Source: Pachysolen tannophilus NRRL Y-2460 (lineage: Eukaryota; Ascomycota; Pichiomycetes; Alaninales; Pachysolenaceae). From it: 64,000 nucleotides of DNA. A program made the position numbers and the translations under genes. Positions 33,444 through 43,135 of the stretch are shown here, piece after piece. The stretch spans positions 990,268 to 1,054,267 of the forward strand of contig KV454016.1 in NCBI GenBank assembly GCA_001661245.1. The letters are read 5' to 3'. Under the pieces are notes generated by a model. The model saw nothing but the letters and a program-made list of their open reading frames with translations. It was not told where the DNA came from and made no database searches. How positions within the stretch are numbered: position 1 is the first letter of the stretch; every line of letters begins with the position of its first letter.

Positions 33444-35521
33444 GGAAGAAAAATAAGAGTAGTAGAGGAAGTGGGACGCTGGGAAGCGAAGGTCACTCTA
33501 TAGGGTCCGAATTGACAAGTGAACCCAACGGCGGTGAAGGTGAAGGTGAAGTTGGTGAAGTTAGTGAAGTTAATGAATTTAAAGCCATTGGCGGTCAACG
33601 TAAAGGTGAAGTTGGAAGTGAAAGAGAGGGTGAGGAGAATGGCGATGAAGATACAAATAATGAAATTGAGAGATTGAGTTCTAAAGCAACAAGAACAACA
33701 ACTACAACGGATAGGAATACAGAAGGTAGAAGAAAGAAACTTGAAAAATCGGTTTTAAATTCAAGAAGAGTTATATTTTTTTTAGGTGCATTATTGGGAA
33801 TGGGTTTTGCTATATATTATGGAGCTAATTCAAACCCAGATTTGATTCCTGATTTAGATACATTGGTTAATTTTGATACTGTTAATGGGTATCTTGAAGA
33901 TTGGAGAGATGTTTTACCTGCTAGTTTACAAGGAATATTGAATGATGCTGCAGATAGTGGGAGTATGAGGGCAACTACAGAATCTTTTTCTGTTGGTAAA
34001 TATCTTAAAGAGGAAAGAAATTTAACTTATAAATATCCAATTGTTATGGTTCCTGGAGTTATTAGTACTGGAATTGAATCCTGGGGGTTAGAAGGTACTC
34101 CAGAATGTCCTTCAGAACCTCATTTTAGGAAAAGGTTATGGGGGTCATTTTATATGTTGAGAACAATGGTTTTAGATAAGACATGTTGGTTGAAACATAT
34201 AATGTTGGATCCTGAAACTGGACTTGATCCTCCAGGTATTACTTTAAGGGCGGCTCAAGGTTTTGAAGCTAGTGATTTTTTCATGGCTGGATATTGGATT
34301 TGGAATAAAGTTTTACAAAATTTAGCAGTTATTGGTTATGGTCCAAATAATATGGTTAGTGCTTCTTATGATTGGAGATTATCTTATCTTGATTTAGAAA
34401 GAAGAGATGGATATTTTAGTAAATTAAAACTGCAAATTGAAATGCATAAAAAAATTGGTGGTGAAAAAAGTGTTTTATTTTCACATTCAATGGGATCACA
34501 AGTTATTTTTTATTTTATGCAATGGGTTGAAGCTGAAGGTGAACATTATGGTAATGGTGGATCTACTTGGGTAAATGATCATATAGCTGCATTTGTTGAT
34601 ATTTCTGGATCTGTCTTGGGTACACCTAAAGCTCTTGTTGCATTATTATCTGGAGAAATGAAAGATACTGTTCTGTTAAATACTTTAGGTGTTAAAGGAT
34701 TAGAGAAATTTTTTTCTAGAAGAGAAAGAGTTGATATGTTAAAAAGTTTTGGTGGTATTGCAAGTATGATACCAAAAGGTGGAGATTTAATATGGGGAGA
34801 TATGAATGGTGCACCTGATGATAATATTCCATTTGATGTTAATTATAATAATGAAACTTTTGGTAAATTTATATCATTTAAAGAAAATATTGGAATTTTT
34901 TCATCAAAAAATTTAACTATGACTGATAGTATTGAATTTTTATTAGATCAATCACCAAAATGGTTTAAAGATCGTACATTAGAACATTATTCTTTTGGAA
35001 TTTCTAAAAATAAAGATGAATTAATTAAAAATAAAAAATTTTTCAATAAATGGGCAAATCCATTAGAAGTACCTTTACCCAATGCACCAGATTTAAAAAT
35101 TTATTGTATATATGGTGTTGGAAATCCAACTGAAAGATCTTATATTTATCAAGAAGAACAAAATAAACAAGTTTCTAAATTAAATGTTTCCATTGCCATT
35201 GACCATACTGAAAACCCTGTTGCATTAAGTGATGGGGATGGTACCATATCACTTTTAACCCATGCAATGTGTCATAAATGGAAAGAAGAAGGTAATAACA
35301 TTTATAACCCAGGGAATTCAAAAGTTACCATTGTTGAAATTAAACATCAACCAGATAGATTTGATATCCGTGGAGGAGCCAAGACTGCAGAACACGTAGA
35401 TATCTTGGGCTCTTCCGTACTAAACGAATTGCTACTAATCATCGCCGCCGGTAAAGGTGATGAGATTGAAGATAAATATGTAAGTCCTTTAAAAGATATT
35501 GTTGCCAATATAGATTTCTAA
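33428..35521 (+). CDS. LRO1: Phospholipid:diacylglycerol acyltransferase
   Basis: 697 residues. Transfers a fatty acid from phospholipid to diacylglycerol to make triacylglycerol at the ER/nuclear envelope. A basic/acidic N-terminal tail (about 110 residues) precedes one membrane segment RRVIFFLGALLGMGFAIYYG, then the lumenal LCAT-like hydrolase fold: PIVMVPGVISTGIESWG, HFRKRLWGSFYMLRTMVLDK, ASYDWRLSYLDLERRD. The nucleophile elbow is SHSMGSQ, where S. cerevisiae has GHSMGSQ; the Ser nucleophile is kept. The Asp (GDGTISLLTHAMCHKW) and His (AEHVDILGS) of the triad are present. Full length. Confidence 0.96.
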   Translation: MPVKLRKKNKSSRGSGTLGSEGHSIGSELTSEPNGGEGEGEVGEVSEVNEFKAIGGQRKGEVGSEREGEENGDEDTNNEIERLSSKATRTTTTTDRNTEGRRKKLEKSVLNSRRVIFFLGALLGMGFAIYYGANSNPDLIPDLDTLVNFDTVNGYLEDWRDVLPASLQGILNDAADSGSMRATTESFSVGKYLKEERNLTYKYPIVMVPGVISTGIESWGLEGTPECPSEPHFRKRLWGSFYMLRTMVLDKTCWLKHIMLDPETGLDPPGITLRAAQGFEASDFFMAGYWIWNKVLQNLAVIGYGPNNMVSASYDWRLSYLDLERRDGYFSKLKLQIEMHKKIGGEKSVLFSHSMGSQVIFYFMQWVEAEGEHYGNGGSTWVNDHIAAFVDISGSVLGTPKALVALLSGEMKDTVLLNTLGVKGLEKFFSRRERVDMLKSFGGIASMIPKGGDLIWGDMNGAPDDNIPFDVNYNNETFGKFISFKENIGIFSSKNLTMTDSIEFLLDQSPKWFKDRTLEHYSFGISKNKDELIKNKKFFNKWANPLEVPLPNAPDLKIYCIYGVGNPTERSYIYQEEQNKQVSKLNVSIAIDHTENPVALSDGDGTISLLTHAMCHKWKEEGNNIYNPGNSKVTIVEIKHQPDRFDIRGGAKTAEHVDILGSSVLNELLLIIAAGKGDEIEDKYVSPLKDIVANIDF

Positions 35522-36244
35522 AAGAAAAAAGAAGAAAAAAGGAAAAAAAAAACAACTGTATAGTCTATAGCTCTGTTTCATTATCAATTTGCTCACAAGA
35601 AAGAAAATAAAAGAAAAGAAATTTGAAAAAATAGTCGACGTAGACGTAGTCTTGGTAACTGAATTCGTCATCTTGCTTTATTCTACAAAACGCGATGGAT
35701 CACTAACAGAATTTCCACGTGTACAAACGGGAAATCCTGACACATTGCCCCATGTAACACATTTTATACGGAACCCGCCTAAAAAACATCTCTCAGTTCC
35801 GCCAAAAATTAATAAATTCTTTAAATTCCCGGTAAACTCACTTTCGCAGTGCTTGGCAGTGTTTTGGCAGTGTTTTTGAGGCACAACACCAAAAACCCTA
35901 TTCTCCAAACCTCAGTGCGTTTGGGAAAAAACGTGATTTTTCAGTTGACCGCTTTTTTATTTACTTTTTCCAATTTAGAGAATTTGTCAAAATAGTAAAA
36001 GTAAACAATAGAAAACAGAACCTTTTGTGTAGTAGTAATAGTAATAATAATAATAATATATATATATATTTATTGGTGTCTATATTGATATTATTGAATA
36101 CGCGGTTATCAGAATTGTGAGAAAGATTAAAGTAATGTTTCATTACTAAATAAGTTTATATATAAGATAAATAAATAAATAAAAAAAAAGTCATATTTTA
36201 TTGACTAGTCAAAAAAAAAATATATATACATATACATATATACG

Positions 36245-36277
<33 letters not shown>

Positions 36278-36314
36278 TACTTTTATTTTTTGTTTTTCTT
36301 ATTTCCTTGGTATA
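35522..36314. other. Spacer LRO1 to Whi5/Nrm1-like gene
   Basis: About 790 bp. Middle part is less AT-rich and has a GCAGTG array (35846-35880, listed separately). TA dinucleotide repeats occur at 36059-36070 and 36240-36275 just before the ATG. Short open frames here show no family similarity. Confidence 0.5.
35846..35878. repeat. GCAGTG(Y)TTKG array, 10-11-bp period
   Basis: Three units start at 35846, 35856 and 35867 (GCAGTGCTTG, GCAGTGTTTTG, GCAGTGTTTTT). Another CAGTGCG lies near 35914. It lies upstream of the Whi5/Nrm1-like gene. Confidence 0.6.
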
Positions 36315-37684
36315 ATGACTACAGCAGTTCCAGTTCCAGCTCCAGTTCCAGCTTCTTCGTCGAGAATGGCGTTGGCACCGATTTCAAATTCAAAGTTGAA
36401 TTCGAATAGTAATGTTAAAAGTAATGGTCATTTAAAACCATTTGCTAGTTCAACACCTTTTTTGAAAAGATCAATAACTTTGGATATGAATTTATTGCCC
36501 TCATTGAAAAGAAGGTTATCCAATAGTGGTAAGGAAATGGGAATGGGGAAACATGTTTTACAAAATTTTAATTATTCAACTTCATTAACAGCAGCAGCAA
36601 TGTCTGCTGCTGCTTATCCTAGTCCTATACCAACACCAACAATAGGTGAAAATTTAGAAAATTTAGAAAGATCAGAAAAATTAGAAAAATTAGAAAAAAA
36701 ATTAAATCATGCTGAACTTTTAAAGACAAGGTTAAGGTTAGCATATTATAAGATTAAATCTAATCAAGTTGATACTCCAATTTCCAAAATTGTTGATACT
36801 TCAAGGGAATTTACCAAGACTCCATTGATTAAAAGAGCTCAAACTTTAGAAATGTTATTAGCTTCTTCAACACCACTTATAAATTCAATGCAATACCCAC
36901 TTCCCACATCTATTCCTCCTCATCATCCAATTTTGAAAAAAAATTATAATTCAACAAGGAAAAAATCATCAAATTTTAAAAATATTAAAAATATTAAAAA
37001 AAAAATTTACAAAAATCAAAATTAAAATCAAAATCTGTTAATTTTATAAATAATGAAAAAACTTTTCAATTAGTACCAAGACCAACATCAATTTATACAA
37101 CTTCTTCACCATCAAAATTTGCTTGTCAAACTCAAATTCAACTGCAACAACAATTTCCTAAAAATTTTATATTTAAATATTCTCCACCTTCACCACCGAA
37201 AAGCATTCAAAATTTAAAGAATAATAATAATAATATGAATTCTCAAATTAAAAGGAAAAGAGAATTAAAACCTGCTAATAAGAAAAAAGAAATTATTAAT
37301 AATGATATAAAATTACCATCATTATCGGAAATACCATTGAATATTGACAAGTTTCCAAAACAAAATTCCTCCTCAGTTGTTCCAACTAAATTATCAGCTG
37401 AATCTCAAACTTCTTCTCATTATGATAATAACGATTCCACCATATTACTAGTTACACCTGTTAAAAAAAAGAAATCAGGTATAACTAAATCACAGCATGC
37501 TGCTAAAGTAGTCAATTCTTCATTACCAACAGTTCCAACATTAAGGCATAATAGTACTAATGAAATTATTAATGATAATAACACACCCCAATTAATGTCC
37601 AGTCCTTCAAAATATTTGTCAACCCCATCATCAATGGGTGCAGCAAAATCATTATTACAATTGGCATTGCTTAATCAGGACTGA
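36315..37684 (+). CDS. Whi5/Nrm1-family G1/S transcriptional repressor (one frame break)
   Basis: The diagnostic segment is LLKTRLRLAYYKIKSNQ followed by DTPISKI, the conserved GTB motif by which Whi5 and Nrm1 bind SBF/MBF. The rest is Ser/Thr/Pro-rich and disordered with several possible CDK sites (for example KTPL, VTPVKKK, SSPSK, STPSS). The frame from 36315 stops at 37022-37024 but continues one frame over through an A10 run (36996-37005). An eleventh A would keep it open through FVPRP-like and CQTQIQLQQQFPKNF text to 37684, where it ends SMGAAKSLLQLALLNQD. The Pro/Ala-rich ATG at 36315 is preferred over an upstream in-frame start in a TA repeat. Whi5 and Nrm1 cannot be told apart here. 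Confidence 0.72.
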
Positions 37685-37900
37685 AAAGTTAACTAGATTA
37701 TCCAGTCCATCTTTATATATCCATTGTACTGTACTTCTTTTGTGTTTAATAAATTATAATTATATATATTTATGTATAATTATATCTTATCTTATCTTAA
37801 ATCCGAATTGGATAATTCATCTATTAAAAATAAAAAGTAAAAAATAAAAAAGATTGTAAAAAATATAAAAATACCATTTATCTTATCAGTTCAGTATAAT

Positions 37901-38866
37901 ATGACTGAAGAGTATGATAAGTTGTTGGGTCAACTACAAGATTTGAATAAAGAGCTTAAATCTAAAGAAATTGATCCTTTCTTAGGTGGATTTGACGATA
38001 TAGTGAAAGAAAAAGATGATTACGATAAGACAGAAATTATTATACGAAATGAACATTTAGTCAATATTATGAGAAGTAAATATAATAATAACCCTTTCAT
38101 TGATTCATTTCAGAAGAAGATAATAGGTTTCAAATATTGTAATGAATTGTTATTGATTTCAATTAACAAGTTTATACAAAATAATAATAAATTTATACAT
38201 CAAACATATTTTGGTGAAATGTTACTTACACCAATATATTGTCATCCAAATATATCACAAAATATTAAATCTGTAGTTAAATCTTTTATTGATGAGAATT
38301 TAAAATTATATAAGGAAGCTGTTGAACATATTCTTCTGACACAAGATTCTGTGGTGGATTATTTTAAAGAAGAAAAACTGTGTGGTAATAATAGTTTGGG
38401 TCATTTATCTAAAGTGGAAGCATATGTTGATTTAATTTCTTCAATAACAAAGGATAAATCTTTTGATTTGGATACAAAGACTATAGATGATATTAGATTT
38501 TTATCTGATTTAGTTATGAGTGAAAGAATTGCCAATGTTAAAAAGAGAAGAATCATTTTTGAAGAATTACAAATAAGTAGAGAATTTTTTACAATTTTTA
38601 AAGATTTATTTGCTTTAAAATTAATGAAGAAATTTATTAAAGTAATAATAGATTTAATTGAAAATGGATTAAAAATGGCTAAAACCCAGTTTATAGAAGA
38701 AATGACTATACATTATCCAGGATCTTTCACTATCAACGAGTTTAAGGAAGAAATTAATGAAAACAGGGCTTTGATTAATCATAAAAGACCATTACAAGTT
38801 GAAGATTTGATTGCTGGTGTTGAATATTCAAAATTAAGTCCTAAAAAACCTAAATCATCAAAATAA
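37901..38866 (+). CDS. Unrecognised 321-residue helical protein
   Basis: A clean ORF with ordinary amino-acid composition and a good ATG context, so probably real, but I do not recognise the family. It is soluble, with no signal or membrane segment. It looks mostly alpha-helical: a short N-terminal coiled segment (YDKLLGQLQDLNKELKSKE), a long central helical region with Tyr/Phe-rich patches (FIHQTYFGEMLLTPIYCHP) and a basic Pro/Ser-containing C-terminus (SPKKPKSSK) that could be a nuclear signal. It sits between the Whi5/Nrm1-like gene (same strand) and HUT1 (convergent). Confidence 0.65.
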   Translation: MTEEYDKLLGQLQDLNKELKSKEIDPFLGGFDDIVKEKDDYDKTEIIIRNEHLVNIMRSKYNNNPFIDSFQKKIIGFKYCNELLLISINKFIQNNNKFIHQTYFGEMLLTPIYCHPNISQNIKSVVKSFIDENLKLYKEAVEHILLTQDSVVDYFKEEKLCGNNSLGHLSKVEAYVDLISSITKDKSFDLDTKTIDDIRFLSDLVMSERIANVKKRRIIFEELQISREFFTIFKDLFALKLMKKFIKVIIDLIENGLKMAKTQFIEEMTIHYPGSFTINEFKEEINENRALINHKRPLQVEDLIAGVEYSKLSPKKPKSSK

Positions 38867-39049
38867 AATTTTATTAATAGAAATTATCATCATCATCATT
38901 TCCTTTTAATTTACCTATTTCTTCCCATTTTTGCCATTTTATAAAATCATGCAAATAAATATTACAATAATATTTACTCAAATATTTTTGAATATTTTTT
39001 TTTTCATCTATAATTAATTGTTATATTATAATTCCCCCCATTTTTCCAA

Positions 39050-40233
39050 TTATTCTTTTTTAACTTTTGTTGATTGTTTTTGCTGTTGCTTCAAGAAACC
39101 TTCAAAAACAATTCCACTAAACACTAGGGAAATACCAAACCATTGTTTGAAATTAATAGCATGACCAAATAACAAAACACTTAAAATCATTGAGAACATC
39201 TTTCTAGTAACTGTAACAGTTACTAGTACAATGCTATCAAATTTTTCCAAAGTGATAAATATGAAGATTTGACCAATAGCACCACATAGTCCATATAAAA
39301 GTATATTCGATAACACTGCTGGATTTTCAGAGATAAATGTCATTGAATAGTTTAAATCATCAGTCAGTAAAAATGTATATGACAGTGTTAATATACATGT
39401 TAAAAAATTTATTCCTGACATCAAATGAGCACCTGTAATTTTTTTTTAGTAATTTTTAACAATTGATCTTGCATTGAATTGGTTAATCCATCTAAAAACA
39501 TTGAAAAAATCAAATATGATAACCCTAAAGTCAATCTACCATCTCCATTTGAATCTGCTTTCCCCTTTTTCGAAGATGAAGATGAAGATAATGTAAATAT
39601 TAAAATACCTGTAGTAATGATTCCAACAACCATATATTTATGAGGAGGGAATTTCTTACCAAAGACCAAGAATTGAACCATCATAACAGGTATTAATTTG
39701 CAAGATTTTGACAAGAGGAAAACCAAATAATTTAAATGTTTTAAAGATTTATAACTAATAGGACTGGATAAACTTTGTGCTGTAGCAATTACCAAGAATT
39801 TTTGCAAGACTTGAAAATCTAATTTCTTTGAACCATCTTCAACAAAGATACTAAGAGGAGTTGTAAATTTTTTGGATTTAATTGAAAGATAAATCGATCC
39901 CACAGCGCAAGCAAAAAATGATTGAATTGTGTTGACAAATAATGGAGAATTAAATCTTTCACTATTCTTATACGTAGTTGTTGAAATTTTTTCCTGTAAG
40001 ATTGACCATATTAAAAATGAAGAATATATACCAGCAACACAAATTATCAAAGTCAGTATTAAACTGTTACCATTGTTGGACAACTGATCCACTTGATCAG
40101 AGTTATAAGATTGAACCAGCTCATCAAACTTATCCACTTGTTCCGACTTCCCAAGTTCATTTTTCCTTGTATTATTTGATTTCATACTAGTTTGATTTTT
40201 CAGCAGCAACGATGACCTAATCTTAGTTGCCAT
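39050..40233 (-). CDS. HUT1: UDP-galactose transporter homologue Hut1 (one frame break)
   Basis: Multi-span nucleotide-sugar transporter of the ER/Golgi (SLC35B1 family). First part (from the ATG at 40233) includes LILTLIICVAGIYSSFLIWS, SLKHLNYLVFLLSKSCKLIP, and LFSMFLDGLTNSMQDQLLK-like text. The second part includes CGAIGQIFIFITLEKFDSIV and TVTRKMFSMILSVLLFGH, and ends in a basic KKQQKQSTKVKKE-like tail. The two are separated by a frame change at a T9 run on the + strand (39439-39447, A9 in the mRNA). One more A would restore KKKITGAHLM, matching LITGAHLM of S. cerevisiae Hut1. Probably a homopolymer error in a working gene. Confidence 0.87.
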
Positions 40234-40449
40234 GACCAAACAACTTATCAAGAGTTGATTTCTTCAAATAATCATATATAATTTGGATTAAAAATTGAAG
40301 TTATTGTAATTTTCCAATTTTTGATTTTTCAATGTAATTTTTCTTTTTTTTTTGCTTAATTTTTCATTTTATTTCAAATACAAATTAAAATTTATTAAAA
40401 TTTGTTACCAAAAACTCTTGCTATATAAAAATCCTGAGCTGTATAGATC

Positions 40450-40857
40450 ATGGTGTTACCATTGTTAATAGGTATAGGAGTGACAATAGCTGCGTTGACT
40501 TTTAAATCTGGAATAAATGCTTATAAGAAATATTTAACTCTCACACCTACAATGATTTTATCTTTAAATGGAATACAAATATCTTCTTTAAAATCAGAAT
40601 TACAGAAAAACCCAAATAAATTGAAATTTGCTCAGTATCCTGGTGGGTTTAAGAGTCGAATGAATGAGAGTGAGGCTTTAATGATATTGGAGATAAGTAC
40701 AAATGAGATCATCAATATGGACGCAGAGATGTTGAAGAAGAAACATAGAAAATGTATGTTGTTGAATCACCCTGATAAAGGAGGAAGTCCATATTTAGCA
40801 ATGAAGATTAACGAGGCAAAAGAAGTTTTGGAAAAAAGCTATATGTTCAAAAAATGA
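40450..40857 (+). CDS. MDJ2: Mitochondrial inner-membrane J-protein Mdj2 (Pam18/Tim14 family)
   Basis: 135 residues. The N-terminal membrane segment (MVLPLLIGIGVTIAALTFKSG) and the C-terminal J-domain (QYPGGFKSRMNESEALMIL to KINEAKEVLEKS) match Mdj2. HPD motif at 107-109 (NHPDKGGSPY) is intact, so it should stimulate mitochondrial Hsp70 (Ssc1) at the TIM23 import motor. The start MVLP and the residue order favour Mdj2 over Pam18. Confidence 0.92.
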   Translation: MVLPLLIGIGVTIAALTFKSGINAYKKYLTLTPTMILSLNGIQISSLKSELQKNPNKLKFAQYPGGFKSRMNESEALMILEISTNEIINMDAEMLKKKHRKCMLLNHPDKGGSPYLAMKINEAKEVLEKSYMFKK

Positions 40858-41110
40858 TTTACTGCTTGTGCTTTATATATCTTTATGAAACCAGTTGTAA
40901 GAATGGTTGTTGTCGGAACTTATGGCTCAATAATAGATAGACTATATGTTTTGTCGGTAGTGTACAAAAAATGTCTTGTTAACAAGAATTATAACAAACC
41001 ATTTCATTTTATAATGACTTGTAATTTTTTGTGGTTAGTATCATAGTTGATGAAGATATCAATTGTGGTTTCTTTGAGTAGAAAAAAAAGGTTAAGCTAT
41101 TCAATTAAAC

Positions 41111-41935
41111 ATGTATTATTTAATAACTTTGGGAATTTATTTATCACTTATTGTATTGGCTGAAATATTGCATAATTTACAATTTATTAAAAGATTTGAT
41201 AAAGAAAATAGGTTTTATGAAATTGACAACACTATATTGGCGATATTTTATGTTTTCTTTTCATTGAGTTCAATAATAACTTTGATCAATTTACAGAGTT
41301 TGAAATATGGTGATTTTTTACAAATTGGAATGATTTTATTATTAATATTTTTCAATTATTTAAATTTCACCAATAAAGAATTTATTAATTTCACAATTTA
41401 TAATCAAGATGTTAAATTTTCCTATAAGATAGCCATTTTATTTTATGTGATTTTACAATCACTTGCTTCAACAAATTATTCCAATTTTACTATTTTACAA
41501 AATATTGTAAATATTTTAAATTGTTTTAATTCTTATGTTATTATTTTCTTACTTGGATCTATTGAAAATTGTGCTATAGATACTTATTTTCAACAAGATA
41601 AAGATTTAATTTTTCAACAAGATGAATTATTAGAAAATAAAAGAAAAATTTTTAAATCTTTAAAATTTAGATTTGAAAATTATATTACTAGTGATGCTTC
41701 TTTATTCAATAAAATTTTCACATTTGGATTAGCAATCGTGAATCTTTGTCTCTTTATGATTAGTTTTTGTGGTATCAAGTCACTTACAGTGATAAGAGTA
41801 ATCAGTGGAAACGATTTAAATGTTTCTACTTATTGTATGATTGGATTCTTTATAGTGGCTCTAATTAATTCAATTTGGATTATAATGGATGGGAAATTAG
41901 GATTAATAAAAAATCATTTAAAACTATGGAATTAA
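41111..41935 (+). CDS. Unrecognised multi-pass membrane protein
   Basis: 274 residues with about seven hydrophobic segments (roughly 2-22, 42-62, 72-88, 108-125, 137-153, 205-226, 245-265) and short charged loops, one longer loop lying between the fifth and sixth. No signature that I can name. The loop FQQDKDLIFQQDELLENKRK contains a small internal repeat (FQQD). The stop at 41933-41935 is at once followed by an A run and an assembly gap, so the 3' flank is unknown. It may be a fast-evolving ER or vacuolar membrane protein. Confidence 0.65.
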   Translation: MYYLITLGIYLSLIVLAEILHNLQFIKRFDKENRFYEIDNTILAIFYVFFSLSSIITLINLQSLKYGDFLQIGMILLLIFFNYLNFTNKEFINFTIYNQDVKFSYKIAILFYVILQSLASTNYSNFTILQNIVNILNCFNSYVIIFLLGSIENCAIDTYFQQDKDLIFQQDELLENKRKIFKSLKFRFENYITSDASLFNKIFTFGLAIVNLCLFMISFCGIKSLTVIRVISGNDLNVSTYCMIGFFIVALINSIWIIMDGKLGLIKNHLKLWN

Positions 41936-42253
41936 AAAAAAAAAAAAAANNNNNNNNNNNNNNNNNNNNNNNNNNNNNNNNNNNNNNNNNNNNNNNNNNN
42001 NNNNNNNNNNNNNNNNNNNNNNNNNNNNNNNNNNNNNNNNNNNNNNNNNNNNNNNNNNNNNNNNNNNNNNNNNNNNNNNNNNNNNNNNNNNNNNNNNNNN
42101 NNNNNNNNNNNNNNNNNNNNNNNNNNNNNNNNNNNNNNNNNNNNNNNNNNNNNNNNNNNNNNNNNNNNNNNNNNNNNNNNNNNNNNNNNNNNNNNNNNNN
42201 NNNNNNNNNNNNNNNNNNNNNNNNNNNNGTAAACTAATAATAATAATAAAATA

Positions 42254-42301
<48 letters not shown>

Positions 42302-42324
42302 GTATATAAAAATAGATTATTCTA
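41936..42324. other. Convergent spacer with assembly gap and TA repeat
   Basis: Poly-A, then Ns (41950-42228), then AAT repeats and a TA microsatellite (42259-42298). Confidence 0.7.
41950..42228. other. Assembly gap (Ns)
   Basis: 279 unknown bases after a poly-A run. Confidence 0.99.
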
Positions 42325-42816
42325 TCAATTTCTTGGGCATCGAGCAGCTGGTGGAGGTGGTGTTGCAACAACCACAAATCCATCTTCCGGCAGCCCAAGA
42401 GGACTTGGTTCAACAACATCCTGTGTATTTCTCATAACAATATCACTAATATTAGAACTGCTACTGCTACCATTATTATGATTATTATGATTATTATAAC
42501 CTCCTAACCCATTAACGTAAACCGGAGAAACAATTCTCCTTGATCTATTCTTATTGCCCCCACAACGACTATTCCTACTATTCTCACTTCCAAGACTCAG
42601 TGAGGACCCATTACTTCTCAATGATTCCAAAGGTGGCAAATCATTCCAACCTTGAGTAGACCCACCATTTTGAAAAGACCGTACGGGACTACCCAGAGTT
42701 TTTGTACTACTATTACTACCAATATTATTACTACTCTTTGAATTTTTTGAATTATCTTTAGACCCCGCCAATGACGAAGTACTACCTGTTGAACTTGAAA
42801 TCTCAGCTGTTGACAT
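42325..42816 (-). CDS. Ser/Asn-rich orphan protein
   Basis: 163 residues from the ATG at 42816 (the frame can extend 10 codons only to a TTG). It is almost wholly disordered and Ser-, Asn- and Gly-rich. More distinctive pieces are GSPVRSFQNGGSTQGWNDLP near the middle, SRRIVSPVYVNGLGGYNN and a C-terminal Pro-rich EDGFVVVATPPPPAARCPRN. I do not recognise a family. The non-random motifs and SP sites suggest a real regulatory or scaffold protein, but a poorly constrained ORF is possible. Confidence 0.5.
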   Translation of the reverse strand: MSTAEISSSTGSTSSLAGSKDNSKNSKSSNNIGSNSSTKTLGSPVRSFQNGGSTQGWNDLPPLESLRSNGSSLSLGSENSRNSRCGGNKNRSRRIVSPVYVNGLGGYNNHNNHNNGSSSSSNISDIVMRNTQDVVEPSPLGLPEDGFVVVATPPPPAARCPRN

Positions 42817-43135
42817 ACTATATTTCCTTATCTCTCCTGATATCAATTATTTCCTATACCTATATATATACATATATACATATATACATATATATATATA
42901 ACTAATTATATTATAAAAGTGACTGGATAGATTAAAACGCCTTTTTAATTAGCTTTCAATTTGAAGTACCGCGAAATGGATGACAAAAACAAAAATCGCG
43001 ACACAGCAAAGAAAAAAAGAAGAAGTGACACAGCAAAAAGAAGTGACACGAATAATTCACTTATAATGAAAGTTTAGTGTTAATACAGGAGCCATCTCCA
43101 TTAAAGTAGAGATTAGTGATTGAAGTTTTAGCATG
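42817..43135. other. Spacer upstream of the Ser/Asn-rich orphan
   Basis: TATACA repeats (42855-42900), then a short direct repeat GTGACACAGCAAA-like (near 42998, 43024, 43043), then the ENV7 3' flank. Confidence 0.45.

Noticed and set aside
39436-39450. Intron in HUT1 at the frame change
   Set aside because: No splice signals, and the two frames abut within KKKITGAHLM exactly as in S. cerevisiae Hut1.
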